A stretch of DNA of 64,000 nucleotides from Marsupella aquatica (Eukaryota > Marchantiophyta), in assembly GCA_973895155.1 (NCBI GenBank), contig OZ316894.1, positions 1,922,001 through 1,986,000 on the forward strand, written 5' to 3'. This document shows positions 35,741 to 48,007 of the stretch, in pieces. The notes under the pieces are model-generated. The model did no database searches, was not told the DNA's origin, and saw only the letters and a program-made list of their open reading frames with translations. The position numbers and the translations under genes were made by a program. The stretch's first letter is position 1; each line of letters opens with the position of its first letter.

Positions 35741-38509
35741 TCCTGCGGGTCAAGCCCCTTACTCTTGACGGCCATGGATGGTTCCCGCCCTCACCACATT
35801 TAGTAAACAGACAAACGGAAAAATAAAACCATCCAGTATTATAGTGTTTGACAATATAAAGGAAAAAACACACCAGGGAACTGTTTTAATACAAAGAAAC
35901 AAAATATGCAAGGAAACCATATTTAGAAATACAAAGAACAGTGGGGTCCATTATTTAACTGGCCATATAAAAGTGGAGTGCTCTCTCTTTTTTACATTCC
36001 TCTCCTATGCCGTGAGACTTTGCTCCATATTTAAATAGAAGATACTCAAAATGGTGAAACCTGGTGCATCCCGAGATAACTCATCACAAGGGATACCACT
36101 AGGGAGTATCAGAAGTAAACTGTCTACACTGGTTAATGTTAGCAAGGAAGTAGTGTGATTAACACTAATATGTGAGTAAGGAAATTTGGAGCTCAAAATG
36201 AATTTACTTATGGAAAGTACAACATAACACCAGAGTCAATTATTCCTGTTAAAACACACAGCACACACAGTAGAAAATTTTGTGAATGAAAGATTAATGT
36301 GAATCTAATAGTTTAGTTTAGCCTCTTTTTCTGTTTTCCTTCACATTTTCAATTCACAAATTTTCACACCCAAATGGGTATGATTACACCTGACAACAAG
36401 GTTCATGGTTTCATGAAACATGTTGATATCAGAAATCCCACCACAAATAATTTGAGCTGGTTTCCATAATTAGTGTGGCTCGTAACACTAATTGAATCAC
36501 TGGTAATTACTGTTACTACTGACTGAGGCAGTATAAGTAGGACTATTTCTATAGGGCTTCAATTTGTTGTGAGCTACATAATTTATGCTAGTAACACTAA
36601 CTACAATCAAAAGTGTAGCCAAAAGTGTAGCCAGCTGCGTTGAGTCTAGTTTAGGGTCCATCATTAGTCCCACAAGGTGAACTCAGGACACGCCCACTGT
36701 CAGACAGTATAGATTGCAAGAATGAGGCAGAGGAACATTAGTATTTTTGGGGAAAAACACTTGTATGTGTGATCCCACACCAATTTTGTAAGAAGTCAAG
36801 ATATCGATTGAGTACTTTTTGATAAAAAAAAAAATAGTTGGTTTTTAAGGTGTTTATGAGACCTCTCCTCAAACTAAGTTTGTGACTGTCTTGGTGGAAG
36901 TTTTACAGTGGGACTACATCACAAAACTAGCAGAAAGGAAAATTTAACATGAAAATCCTTTTGGAAAAAAAATAGATGTTAAAAGTGTTTCAATAGAAGG
37001 ACCAACCAACACATACAAAACTAGTGAGATTACTGATAGGAGTAGCCTCCAAAAACATTGTGAGTGATAGGGGACCCCCTTTTCCCAGTAGTGACACGAG
37101 GTGCATATATGGGCCTATAATGTAACAAACCGGACGGCTTAGAGTAGGCAGCAAGTATGGTAAACATGAAAGTGAATTCAATCACTATCACTAACTTGAC
37201 AAGTTACCAGAATGGAGAAACTCTTGAAGAATCGATAAGTAACATGAGATAGTGCAAGAATCTCCCAGAGAGGACTAAGATATGTGAGGTGAAATAAATG
37301 TATTTTATCCTAAATTAGTCAAGGGCTCAAAGCATCTCCAAGAGTAACTACTGGGTTGGTGTACCGTGCTATGTTGACCAAACCCAGTGAGGTTGAACGG
37401 TCTATTGTAACCCTATGTTGACCAAACCCAGTAAGGTTGAACAAAAGGGCAACCTCAATGGGTTACTGTAACGCTATCCACTTCTGATCTTATTGGGTTT
37501 TTTGGTATGGGTTACCGTAACGCTATCCACTTCTGACCTTATTGGGCTTTTTAGTTATTGGATCTGTATACGAGCTGTTATATAGCACATTGACTAAATA
37601 CAAAAGGGTTCATTCCTGGGTTTTGGAAGATCTAATGATTAACATCCAAGGGTGCATATGTTAGGAGATACTAAAAAACTCACTAACCATTGGGCTTGCC
37701 TTTTGATATATAATCCTTGCTATGTACATTATACTAAGAAAAGGCAACCTTTTAGGCTGCATTTAATGTACACAGTAAGCAAATAGTTGGAGATTATCTA
37801 ACTAACTCTGGTAAAGTCAGATTGACTACCATCAGGATCTAGAGTCAATCCTTAATTTACAATCTTATTATAAAAGCACCAAGTGAAGCCTATACTTAAG
37901 GGCTTAGGTCTAGATTGAATCCTAGCCTCTAGACTAACTCCCAATACAAACAAAACTCATAATGAGCTTCAACAAGGTCAAAATTTTAAATGAGTATTGA
38001 CAAAAGTGACATTGACTCTAAATAAGATTAAACTGAAATGAATATGGACAAAAAACAAGGATAGGGCAAGTACTAACCAAAATAGCAAATAAACCAAAAT
38101 AGCATGTAAGTTGGTATAAAGATTTTTTTCATATCTATTTACAGGCCCCCATGAGAGGTCCCTTGCAAATTCCTTGGCACAAGGATGCACCACATCAGCA
38201 AGGATGGTGACAAACAGGACAGAGCAGGTTTTCTGGAAAACAAAAAGGTCTATGTCATGTTTGTGTTCATATTTGTGTAAATTATGGGGCGCCATGCCGT
38301 AAGTTAAACATAAAAAAACCAGAATACAAAGAAAGAGATGTCATTTAGTAAAATGAAATTACCATTTTGATGTTTGTCAATGATACATCAGTGTTTATAT
38401 CAAAATGCTTATATATTTTTTAATTGTTTACAAGTTTAAAAAAACCAATTGATAGAAATGTACATAGTTAGAACCCCTTTGGCTCCACATTGTAAATCTC
38501 AATAATCAA

Positions 38510-39110
38510 TCTCCTTAGTATTTGATGAAATCTATCAATGTTAGATTCATTGGAAAGCTCAAGATCAAGATTTAGAAACTCATGGCCTCTTTATTATTGT
38601 CTTGATAAAATCTCTCAATGTCACACTCATTAGAAAGCTAGAAAAAAATTAGAAACGCATCCTCTCCTTAGTACTTGACCAAATCTATCAATATTAGGTT
38701 CATTGGAAAGCTAGAGAAAATTGGATACTCATGATCTCTCCAATGAATTCTTGACAAATACTCCCAATGTCACACATTAGAAAGCTCGAGAGATTGAAAA
38801 CCTCATGATCTCTTTAGTACCATGACAAAATTTGACATGAAATTTGGCAATGTCCAACTCAATGTTGGAAAGCTAAAGGAATTCATGAACTCATGATGAA
38901 AATGTCTTATTGTCACACTCATTAGGCAGAGAAATTTAAAAACTCATTTGCAATTTGACAAAATTTGTCAATCTGAGGTTCATTGAAAACCTTAAAAAAT
39001 TGGTATTTAACTCATGATTTTCTTGATACTTGACAAACTGTACCAATGTGATGCTCATTCAACACCAACAAGAATTTGTAAAATCATGATCTCGTATTTC
39101 ACTCATCTCT
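38510..39110. repeat. Degenerate minisatellite, about 75-85-bp units, roughly eight copies
   Basis: A phrase of the form TTGACAAAATCTATCAATGT, then a CATTGGAAAGCT-like block, then AACTCATGATCTC recurs about every 80 bp with many substitutions. Non-coding. Confidence 0.7.
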
Positions 39111-39744
39111 CAATGAACCTTTTGTGCTACACTTAGAGCCATTTTAGAAAATCATAACATTGAGAATGAAACTAATTTTTTGATTACCAATGAGATCATG
39201 GGCCCTCAACCCATTTGAATTGGTTCTTATAAATTTGAGAAATGGGTTGAGGGTCATTTGGACTCAAACTTCCAAATCACCTACAATAAAATATTTGAAA
39301 GAATGGACAAAAAGAATAAGGAAATGACATTCCCATATTGGAATGTTTGGGTTGGGTTCAGAGAGAGAGAGAGATAATTATATATGCACATACATATCTT
39401 CACACCCCGATAAACATCAGGTCCGATTGTTACTAATGCACATACCCATTACAAATATTTCATAAATCCATACATAAGTCCCATACACATCGATATAATT
39501 ACTTCGCAGATTGCGCGTGAACACATAGAGCTTGTAGTGTTTGAAACATTAAATCTCATATACCATCATCAATGTAAATCAATATATGTATGTCCAATGT
39601 CTATTGTATAACAGAGGACAGGTGTAAAGAGCGCATATCTATACGACGACATCCAGTGCAATCAATTGCACAAGGGATTGCAAGATGATAGACAGCGTAC
39701 TCAAATGTCAAGTCAGGGACACTGAGCATAGGCCATACTTTTTC

Positions 39745-40367
39745 CTCGGGGGGTTAACTACTCGGGGGGGTCACTTCCACGGAAGTGACACATCACGTGC
39801 GACGAAGTATAGGCCCATTTAAATGGGTGTGGCGGAAGACTTCCAAAGTTTGGTGGAAGAACACATAGGGCATGTTTTATTGATTGGTCAACTTTAAAGA
39901 ACACATAGACCTATTTAATTGCAAAAAATACTTTCTATAAAGTTTTTAGGGGTTTTTTAATAAAAAATGACAAAATTTTAAGAAAGAAAGGGCTTTGCAA
40001 AAAAATATTTTTCACTTTAAAGTTAGGGGGGTCAAACCCTAAAACGTCGCACGCGATGTATGACCCTCCATATAGTGACCCCCCCGAGGTTAACTAAGCG
40101 TATATTTTGGGGTACCACGTGCGATCCTAGCCTAATATAAATAGACCTATTTTATAAAGAAAATATTCCAAGAATATTCTCTATTTTCAATATTAATAAC
40201 CTATTTTACTTTATAAAGGGTATATATTAAAGAATATTCTATAAACATGAGTTTATAATACCTTCTTTTGCCTCCTACGCTTTTTTAAAATTTAGTTAAA
40301 ATCTGCCAAAAATACCTATTTTGGATCGCACGTGGTTCCTAAGATTTTTGATAGTCAACCCCCCGAG
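39745..40367. mobile_element. Outer MITE, interrupted by a nested one; 8-bp target duplication
   Basis: The inverted ends are CTCGGGGGGTTAACTA (39745-39760) and TAGTCAACCCCCCGAG (40352-40367), with one mismatch in 16. ACTTTTTC lies immediately outside on both sides (39737-39744 and 40368-40375), a perfect 8-bp target duplication. Removing the inner insertion leaves about 287 bp. No ORF. The right half contains CACGTGCGATCC-like sequence also seen in the inner copy, so the two belong to one superfamily. Confidence 0.88.
39761..40088. mobile_element. Inner MITE, 328 bp, with perfect 8-bp target duplication
   Basis: The perfect 15-bp inverted ends are CTCGGGGGGGTCACT (39761-39775) and AGTGACCCCCCCGAG (40074-40088). 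They are flanked by GTTAACTA on both sides (39753-39760 and 40089-40096). The left target copy is part of the outer element's own terminal repeat, so this insertion came later. Non-coding and AT-rich inside. Confidence 0.92.
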
Positions 40368-41116
40368 ACTTTTTCCCTAGGGATCATGTGATCGAAATGA
40401 TCCACATACCCGGTGCTTTCATTCAGCCCCCGTCACCGGGCAGAAATAAAACAAAAATGTGTGATTTCATGTCCCATGTTTCTGTAGCGTTGTCCGGACG
40501 GCTACAGGGAGACATGGGCTAGGGAAAACCGAGTCATGCCATCATATTTATGCATTCATTTGGCCCTGTTCTAGTTGCTAACAAACAAAATGTCAGAATG
40601 TAATGCGAATATAGATGTTACAGTCTTATGCAATAGTGCATATTCACCTTTTTGGACTTGTCACCCATTGTGCACCACCAGTCAATCTGGTCCGAACAGC
40701 AGTCGTTTCCCTCCACGATCACAGCACAGAGCTGTAGACACGATGTACACCAAGCTGCAGAATATTGTTTGCAGAAATCCCAGAGCTTGCACGAGCAGCC
40801 CACCGTGTATGCACTGTTTACCTCGGGATAGATTCTCAGCATAGAACGTAAGCTAGATGGAGCATCTTACTAGTCATCACGAGAATAGCAGCGTCTTTGC
40901 TTTGGCGGCGCTTTTTAGGGTATGGTTCCCAGGTCCCTATTCTGGGGCAAACTTCTGTTTGGAGGGCCTTCATAGCCCTATTTTGTTTATACGGACAGGG
41001 TTTCAAGGGATATAGTGCACTGGGGGTTATCCCTCCTAAACATTAGGATGACGACTGTCGTTGCATCCATAGTGCTGAGTCTATTTGGCTGTCTTGATGT
41101 CGCGTCCATGCTCTTC

Positions 41117-41120
<4 letters not shown>

Positions 41121-41162
<42 letters not shown>
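41121..41162. repeat. GA dinucleotide microsatellite
   Basis: Twenty-one uninterrupted GA units. Shorter GA runs occur at 39360-39373 and 55493-55513. Confidence 0.95.
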
Positions 41163-41165
<3 letters not shown>

Positions 41166-42079
41166 GTGTATGTCAAAACACCCATTCAAGGCCCCAATCA
41201 AGGTAGGGCTAATATATGATCCATACGAACCCTAGGCTCCACAGTGTAAGGGTAATATTGGGCGATACGCAGACATACACCCTGATCATTCACATACAGA
41301 GTTAAACCTGATCACAAATGCAGCTGGAGCGTTGGTTGGTTCTATGATGTCACACATGCTATTTGTCTACATTGTTCACCTGACATGTTCAGTTGCCTAC
41401 ATGACAGAAGTAGAGTCCACTTTTGTTGGTGCAGAATCATTTAATTATTGTTTATTGAGTTGATACGGCAGCAGGTAAGTAATACTTTACATATCCATGA
41501 CAAGACAAGGCATTGGGTCCACACATCCTTATTGACTTCTCATTTAAATAGTTTTGTATGTTGTGAGTCCTTGAATAGCGGATTGGAGTCCTTATCACAC
41601 CACAACAGAAGTTTCTATTAGTCATTAGTACAGTAGCGCTACTTTAATCTATGCTACGTTTATCAGAGCACATTTACATGGCTTAGATGTAAAATCAATG
41701 CGGTACATCAGCACTGTGATTCAAACAGCATGAAGTAGACCATTATCCAGGGCAAAAGTATGGTTGAAATCGGGCCATACTACATCCTCAAAGTCGTCAT
41801 TCAGCCCCCATCCTTGAGGTGAATCATGTGCCTTAACACTGATTCCAGTTACATGTTTCTATTGCCATTAGCCGCGGCGGCAAAGGGGAGACATGCATTT
41901 ATCCTGGGCTAGCATTGATCCAGACTAAAGCTAAGCATATAATGAGTTGAGAAAGGGAATCATTGGTGAAGAGTACATACCTGTGGAGCCCGTGCCATAG
42001 TGCTATGTTTTGTGACTGTTGGTGTAGTAGAAGGAGCGGTGTCACCCTCTCACTGAGCTTTGTGTGTGTACTTATCACC

Positions 42080-42098
42080 CTATTCATTAAAACTGGAA
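42080..42098 (+). repeat. Left terminal inverted repeat of the 13-kb element
   Basis: CTATTCATTAAAACTGGAA, a perfect 19-bp match to the reverse complement of 55027-55045. AT-rich DNA with CCCAAA-type words (about 42135, 42158, 42187 and 42231) follows inside. Confidence 0.8.
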
Positions 42099-42779
42099 TT
42101 TCTCTAGTCCAGAAGTTGACCTTCAAATTTCTTATTTTACCCCCAAAAGTTCTATAACTTGTTCCCCAAAAGCATACATTTTAGTGGCCAAATATACACT
42201 TTTTGAGGTCTAAAATTACAATTCTAATGCCCAAATTATTAATTAAATAATTCAGTTATCAATTATTAATACTTATTAATTAAAAGACATTAAAGTGTTC
42301 TTATTATATACAATATAAACAATGAAAAAATAGAATAAGACAATATAATAAATTGAAATGACCATGATAACCAAGTTACACAAAGTAACACGGAAGGTAA
42401 ACCGGTGATGTATTATAAAAGTAAAAAACCTATTTTTACAGGCTCGAGACCACGTCTGCCCCAATGCAGGCTCTAGATGGTTTTGACCGGTTGTTGAATG
42501 TATATCAATTACTATGTAAAAATCTATGTCAAGATTATCTCGACCCAAATGTAGGGTCCACATAATTTTGACCCGTTGTTGAATCTATATCTCTAGCTAT
42601 TCCCTTTGTAGAGGGTCTAGACCCAAATAACCTTTTTCTGAGAACATATCTACAAGTAAATGAGGATCAACAGCATCTAGACTCAAATGGATACTACGCA
42701 TAGCTTCACTCTTTTTTCGAGTAAGAATATGTATATGTACAACTCACATCGTAACTGTTCAGTGTAGGGTCGAGATAAT

Positions 42780-44054
42780 CTAGACCCAAATCTCATGCTC
42801 CTCCACCCCGCATAATTCATTTGAGCAAGTAAACCTAGACCCTGACGGGTCATATTTCATATCGCGATTACAGAAATTGAGAGGCTTTCTATTCCAGAAC
42901 TTTGTTGTGAGGTCCCTACACCTCAAGACTTCCAAAACAAATCCCCGATGATTGTCTCTGTAGGGTCCTGTGTACTGATATCCAATTAATGTCTTTGCAA
43001 GGTCGTTGATCGCCTCCTCCGTCAATTTCTCCATTGGTGGTAATTGTTGCACTTCATTTTTGATATCCCAGGGAATTTCGTCCGCTGTAACATCCAAGAC
43101 TATATGGATAACATTGGGAACCCATACCATACTACCCCACCTCTCCGACAACAGAGCATAAATGGCAGCCTGTTGATCCCTGTCCGATAAAACATTGATC
43201 ATAGACCACTTTGGATGATTGATAAAAAGATAGTGCTGAAGATTGAAGGCATGATACAATTTCCTGAGCAGAGGCCACAGTATTTCTGGAAAGAATGTAT
43301 CATCCGTGGAGTGATGCGAAAATGAGGAAGGAAACAACCCACAATTCTCTGGATTTGCAAACACCTTCATTGGAGTGTCATCAAGAAGGAGTGTATTAGT
43401 TTCGTTGTATAATCCACCATAACGTTTCCAAACAATCCTCAAATCCTTCAAAAGAATATTTGCCTTCCCATCGGTAATGTCAGGCCTCTGGATTCCAGTA
43501 TCAAATGTATCTTCTTGAGTGAGAATAAACTTGAATTGCTCTCTCTCTTCTTGATTGAAGATCAAATGAATCATTTCATCCGTCCTGGGTTTCCTTGCAC
43601 AAGTCCAAATGGCAACATCAAATAATGAAAAAGCTGCGATTAAGAACTCGTGAAGATGGGGTCGCTCAACATACATAAAGTTAAACCCTCCACGTCTCCC
43701 CCAGTGGACACCATTGACACTTGTCGCACTACGGCGCGGTCCGGAACTTGGCGTTTTGACAAAATCCCAGCACATTTTGTTGAGGTCAAGAATCAATAGC
43801 TTCCGTCTGATTGGACCGTGAAGTGGAGGCAAGGGTCCTGCAAAGTACGAACACCAACGTTAGAATTGTGGGAGATAAAACAAAGGAATGCTCGAGACGA
43901 TCTCGATCATCACAAGTGAATGAACAACAGTCAACATCATACCTGTTGTTTGTGGAAGGTCAGTAGTTGAAGAAATCTCAGGACATCTTCGGAGATTATT
44001 GTCGACGCACTCCACAATTGGTAAGGGCCCGCCTATTTCTGTGAAGGTAGACAT
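42780..44054 (-). CDS. FCP1/NLI-interacting-factor-like HAD phosphatase domain protein, two exons
   Basis: Exon 1 is 44054-43943 (starting with ATG) and exon 2 is 43837-42780; GT/AG and phase agree, giving 389 aa. It matches the plant FCP1-homology group: KLLILDLNKMCWDF (residues 50-63), RPHLHEFL...DVAIWTCARKPRTDEMIHLIF, LLKDLRIVWKRYGGLYNETN and TLLLDDTPMKVFANPENCG. The first catalytic Asp (D55) is kept, but the second acid is Asn and the Thr is missing, so phosphatase activity is doubtful. Some plant relatives also read DxN here. The start is only 54 bp beyond the stop of the methyltransferase exon on the same strand. It could therefore be the 3' part of that gene, with a damaged junction, rather than a separate unit. 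The single intron (43942-43838) contains one palindrome. Confidence 0.7.
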
Positions 44055-46367
44055 AATAATTTAGACGGCTGAATTTCAGGACAGTTCAAACTAACTTGGG
44101 TTTCAACCTCACGTGCTGAAAGACCCAAATTCATCTAGAAGGTTATCTCCTAGTTGGTTTTGGATGTCCAAATTTATCCCTCCGGGAAGGGTCTCAACAA
44201 GAGCTGGCTCAGACCAAACTGGCACTAATTTAAACTTATCCATCCTATACTTTCTAGATCGAATAATCTTCTCAGACTGCTCTATAGAGACTTGTTGACC
44301 TTTTGACGGTCCATCAGTCCAAACATAATGAGTAGCACTTGCTTTGAGTGATTTGTAACCAGTTCTACCGATTTCAGTCCCCGGTTTCCTAACAAAAGGG
44401 AGAATTACGGGGCTTCCAGTAGAAGAATCTGTGAAAACAAGCTTATTCTCTGAAGCGCAAAACATTTGGTCCAAGGGAGAGGACGATGCACCTGCCTCGT
44501 CCTGAGGGGGAGTATGGAAGCCACTAGCTTTCTTAGTAGAGAAAATCTCATCCAGTTGAGGAGGGCTTGGAATTGGTTGGCTAACTGCATCCTGCAGGGT
44601 GGATTCCCAGCCAACATCCAAGGTTGAAGACTGTTGTTCACGTTGTGCATCCCCAAGGCCACCCGATGAAGGAACACTTGGAACATCGAGATCATCTCGA
44701 GCATCATTTCCAAATTCAGGGAGTATTTCACCCTCCTCTTCCATGTAGCTTGTAATTTTCGGGCCCTCCGTTTTGCGATGCTCTAAATTCTCCGCAAATA
44801 CTTCCTCATAAACACTGGCTTCCACTGGAGCTATGTCTGCGGCCGCCTCTTCTATAAGAACGAGGGGACCAGCAGTAATTTCCTCAGATGGTAACGGCTC
44901 CTTGGGTGGCACATATAAAACTTGCTTGTTGTCATGAAGGAGCTGAGCAAAGGCTTCAGTGAATTCCATCTCTTGAGCTGTGTCCGAATACACAAAACAA
45001 TCCCGACCAAGAATGACACAAGCTTTCAATGTCTGTCCTCCAGAGAAGAAATCCAACACTGTATGACCTGGGCACGAGAAATAATCAACAAGACGCTTTG
45101 TCATTCGCAAAGGCTTTGCTCTCGGATTTACAAAGCCACCACGCCGACCGACCATCTCATAAGATGGGGCCATCTTCTCCAAAACTTCGACATCAACAGT
45201 GGATTCATCGAGCTTCTCTTTCCCCTTTGATTGGTCTTTGTTGTTCCCAGTAGGGGCCTTCAAAGGCAAGACTGTGAAGTCTTTGTCCCACTTCTCACTG
45301 TAGTTCCAGAACGCATAAAAGTCATCAAAGAAAATTTGGGACCAGTCTGGTTCCTCTTCACAACAAATTCCCCCAAAGATGATTGAGTCCCGAGCTCCAA
45401 TGAGAAAATCTCCCTCCTCCTTGGGCACCTGATCACGGTAGTAGCTCCCGTACTCCAGCTTCATGTGCACTTTCTTCTCACGACGAATCTTTTCAAAGGC
45501 ACTCTGAATCTGGCCTATCAATGGGCCTTGACGGACAAAAAAGATTACTAAGACCTCCTTCAAGTTCGCCATCTGCAAGCAATACTCCAGCAAGACAAAA
45601 ATTTCGGCATCTGTCCACTGCCGTTGTCGAATACGACCAAAATTGACAATGGAGAGTGGACACGTCCTTTGCACCGAGTCAACAACCTCAGGCTTCATTG
45701 TCCTCATCAAATTATCGCTAAAAAATGTGCGATAAGGAGTATCCTCCATTGAAGGCAATCCGCCAAATACCTTGCAATATATCTGCTCAAGCCTCACAAT
45801 GAGACTTTGCGGAAATGGGTCTTTTGGCCTATTTCTTTTTAGGAGGTTGGAAATCCAAACCTCTCCAGCAAGTTGTCTAAGTTTGGGCAACTCACCACGA
45901 TCCATAAATGCAGGCAACAATTGAGTTAGCTCAAACCAAGTGAGTGAATTGGTAAACCGATCCGAATACTTCAAAATGAAGTACTCCACAATTTTTACCC
46001 TCAGCTTGGTCATGACTTTGAAAGTATGAGCCATATCACTCATTGATTGAATATCAGATTTGTTGGCTTGGTCTTTCTTCAATAAAACCTTCTGTTGTTG
46101 AACGGCAGTAAAAACTTTCAGAATGTCGTCATTACTCAGGTCTCCTTCAAAGCATCTAAACAATGCCGGCGTAATCATTTTTGTTGTCCGGGCTTTCCCG
46201 TTTATTTTTGAACCTAACTCCCCTAGACCATCCGGAAGAAGTCCCTTGACCCAATCGATGCACATTTGTCTCCAAGTTCGGAAGAGGTTCTCATCCGAAA
46301 ACAACAACCAAAAAATATTCCTCAGATCGGATTTTCCAGTCGTTATTTTGGCAAGGGCCATAAAATC

Positions 46368-46536
46368 CTGGTCCAAACAGTACAAAACAAATCTGAGGCT
46401 CGAGACGATCTCGAGGTAGAATTAAGGAACTATGATAAAATTTATGGGGAATACATGAAGATAAATCAAATACAGAAACTTGACCTTGAGGCTCGAGACA
46501 ATCTCGAGCTCGAAGTGGATTTGAGTTCAAATATAC
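46368..46536 (-). other. Intron 2 of the ParB/methyltransferase gene
   Basis: GTATATTTG (from 46536) to GTTTGGACCAG (46368), 169 bp. It contains two palindromes (46399-46415 and 46492-46508). Confidence 0.65.
46399..46415. repeat. 17-bp palindrome, representative of 19 dispersed copies
   Basis: CTCGAGACGATCTCGAG. Copies with at most two differences start at 43891, 44685, 46399, 46492, 48073, 48184, 48232, 48420, 48700, 48799, 48862, 49939, 50030, 50186, 50253, 50320, 50386, 50482 and 51517. Degraded relatives lie at 42767-42787 and in 42430-42680. All fall inside the TIR-bounded element; the 17-mer is not seen elsewhere in the window. Confidence 0.9.
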
Positions 46537-48007
46537 CTAGAACTTTTGATGATCCGTTAGTCTATTGGACCCAATCACGGGTCTCTCCGGACGGCCACAC
46601 TCGTCAAACTGTCGACGCGCATGGACCATAGTATCAAGAAAACAGGACTCATACTCCATTGTCTTATTAACAGCATTTGCCCTTTGTGAGTGTTGAGCAA
46701 GTATTGTCCTTGGAGTTCTGTCCGAAAGAATTCGTGACTTTCGATATTGCAGACTCTTCGCGACCTCCTTCAACTTTGCATCGCTCTTAGCCCAACCTAT
46801 GATCCAAACAGCTACTTTTGCCGAGTGTTGTCCACTGATTGCAAGGAACTGCACCTTCTTATTCTTAACACCCCACTCAAACTCCTTTCGATCCTCAGCA
46901 GTATTCTCATAATGGAGCAACTGCAAACTCTCTCTTGAATACGGAATTAAATCACCACAGCTGGTACCATTCCAGGGTTTCTAACCATGGATTTTGCGAC
47001 CTCCATGGCATGGTCTTTATTGAACATCCTATAAACCAAAACTGCAGATGGCGAATCTATACTGGTGACAGGAATGTCAAAAGTTTCATTCATGCCAAAT
47101 GTGTAATACTCCTCAATCTCCTTAAGAACTTCGGCTCCTTCCTTAACGCTCTTTTCTCCCGGAGCATCTCCTGGAGTGCCATCATCATCGGTATGTGCAT
47201 TCACACCCGAGGAAGATGCCGGAATGAGATCTACCTTGGGCGATGCGGACTTTTTTGGCGGATGAGCCTTCTTCGATTTAATTTTGGGTTTGTCAACCCT
47301 CTTCCTCTTTTGAGACACCTTCGCTTCATTTTTGTCCGAACCGGAGGTCTTGTCTCTTGCAGCTACGGATTTTACTTTACCTGTTTGTCTCCGATGAGAC
47401 AACACCCACTTTTTACAAGCATCCTGGTCAAATTCTCCTGCTCCGAACACAAAATCAGGGGATATAGATTCAAACTCCCCCAATTTGGATTCCAACATTA
47501 GTCTCAAAACCTTCCACGTGAAAGGAGTCGTGAATGCATCATCGCGATCAAGCCCATACTTCCGACAATAAAGGAATCCAAAAATTATGTCCGCTCCAGA
47601 TATAGGAGTATCTTCTAGCAAATTACTTGTAGTGAAACCCTCGGGGAAGAAACCCATTGATATCACGCTCAGTTGTTTCCTGGCTGCACGTTCAATGTTA
47701 AGATCGCAAGAGTAGTTTTTGGCGTGAAGTCTAATTAGAGCCCACTTCCCTGTTTCGTGGTTCTCCACCGTCAAAACCATGTCCTTACCGTTACTCGTCA
47801 CAATAGAAACAACAGGCCCTAGAAGGTTGCACACCAGAGGATCGATTGATGGAGACCTCGTCTTCACACAAATAATAGTTCCTTCCATGTCTTCAGTTTC
47901 AGCAAGCTCAATGGCCCAACAGAATCCAAATAAACTCTGTCCAGGGCAGGAAATCTCAATTGCATGTTCATCTTCGACTACCAGATTAGGCGATCCCAAT
48001 TTCGCAC

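Larger units (their letters stand above)
34380..42079. other. Intergenic repeat-rich region
   Basis: No coding frame is supported over 7.7 kb. Contents listed separately are the 73-bp array (35451), the degenerate minisatellite (38510), nested MITEs (39745) and a GA microsatellite (41121). Two further direct duplications lie at about 37375-37450 (CTATGTTGACCAAACCCAGT twice) and 37465-37555 (GTAACGCTATCCACTTCTGA twice). Confidence 0.6.
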
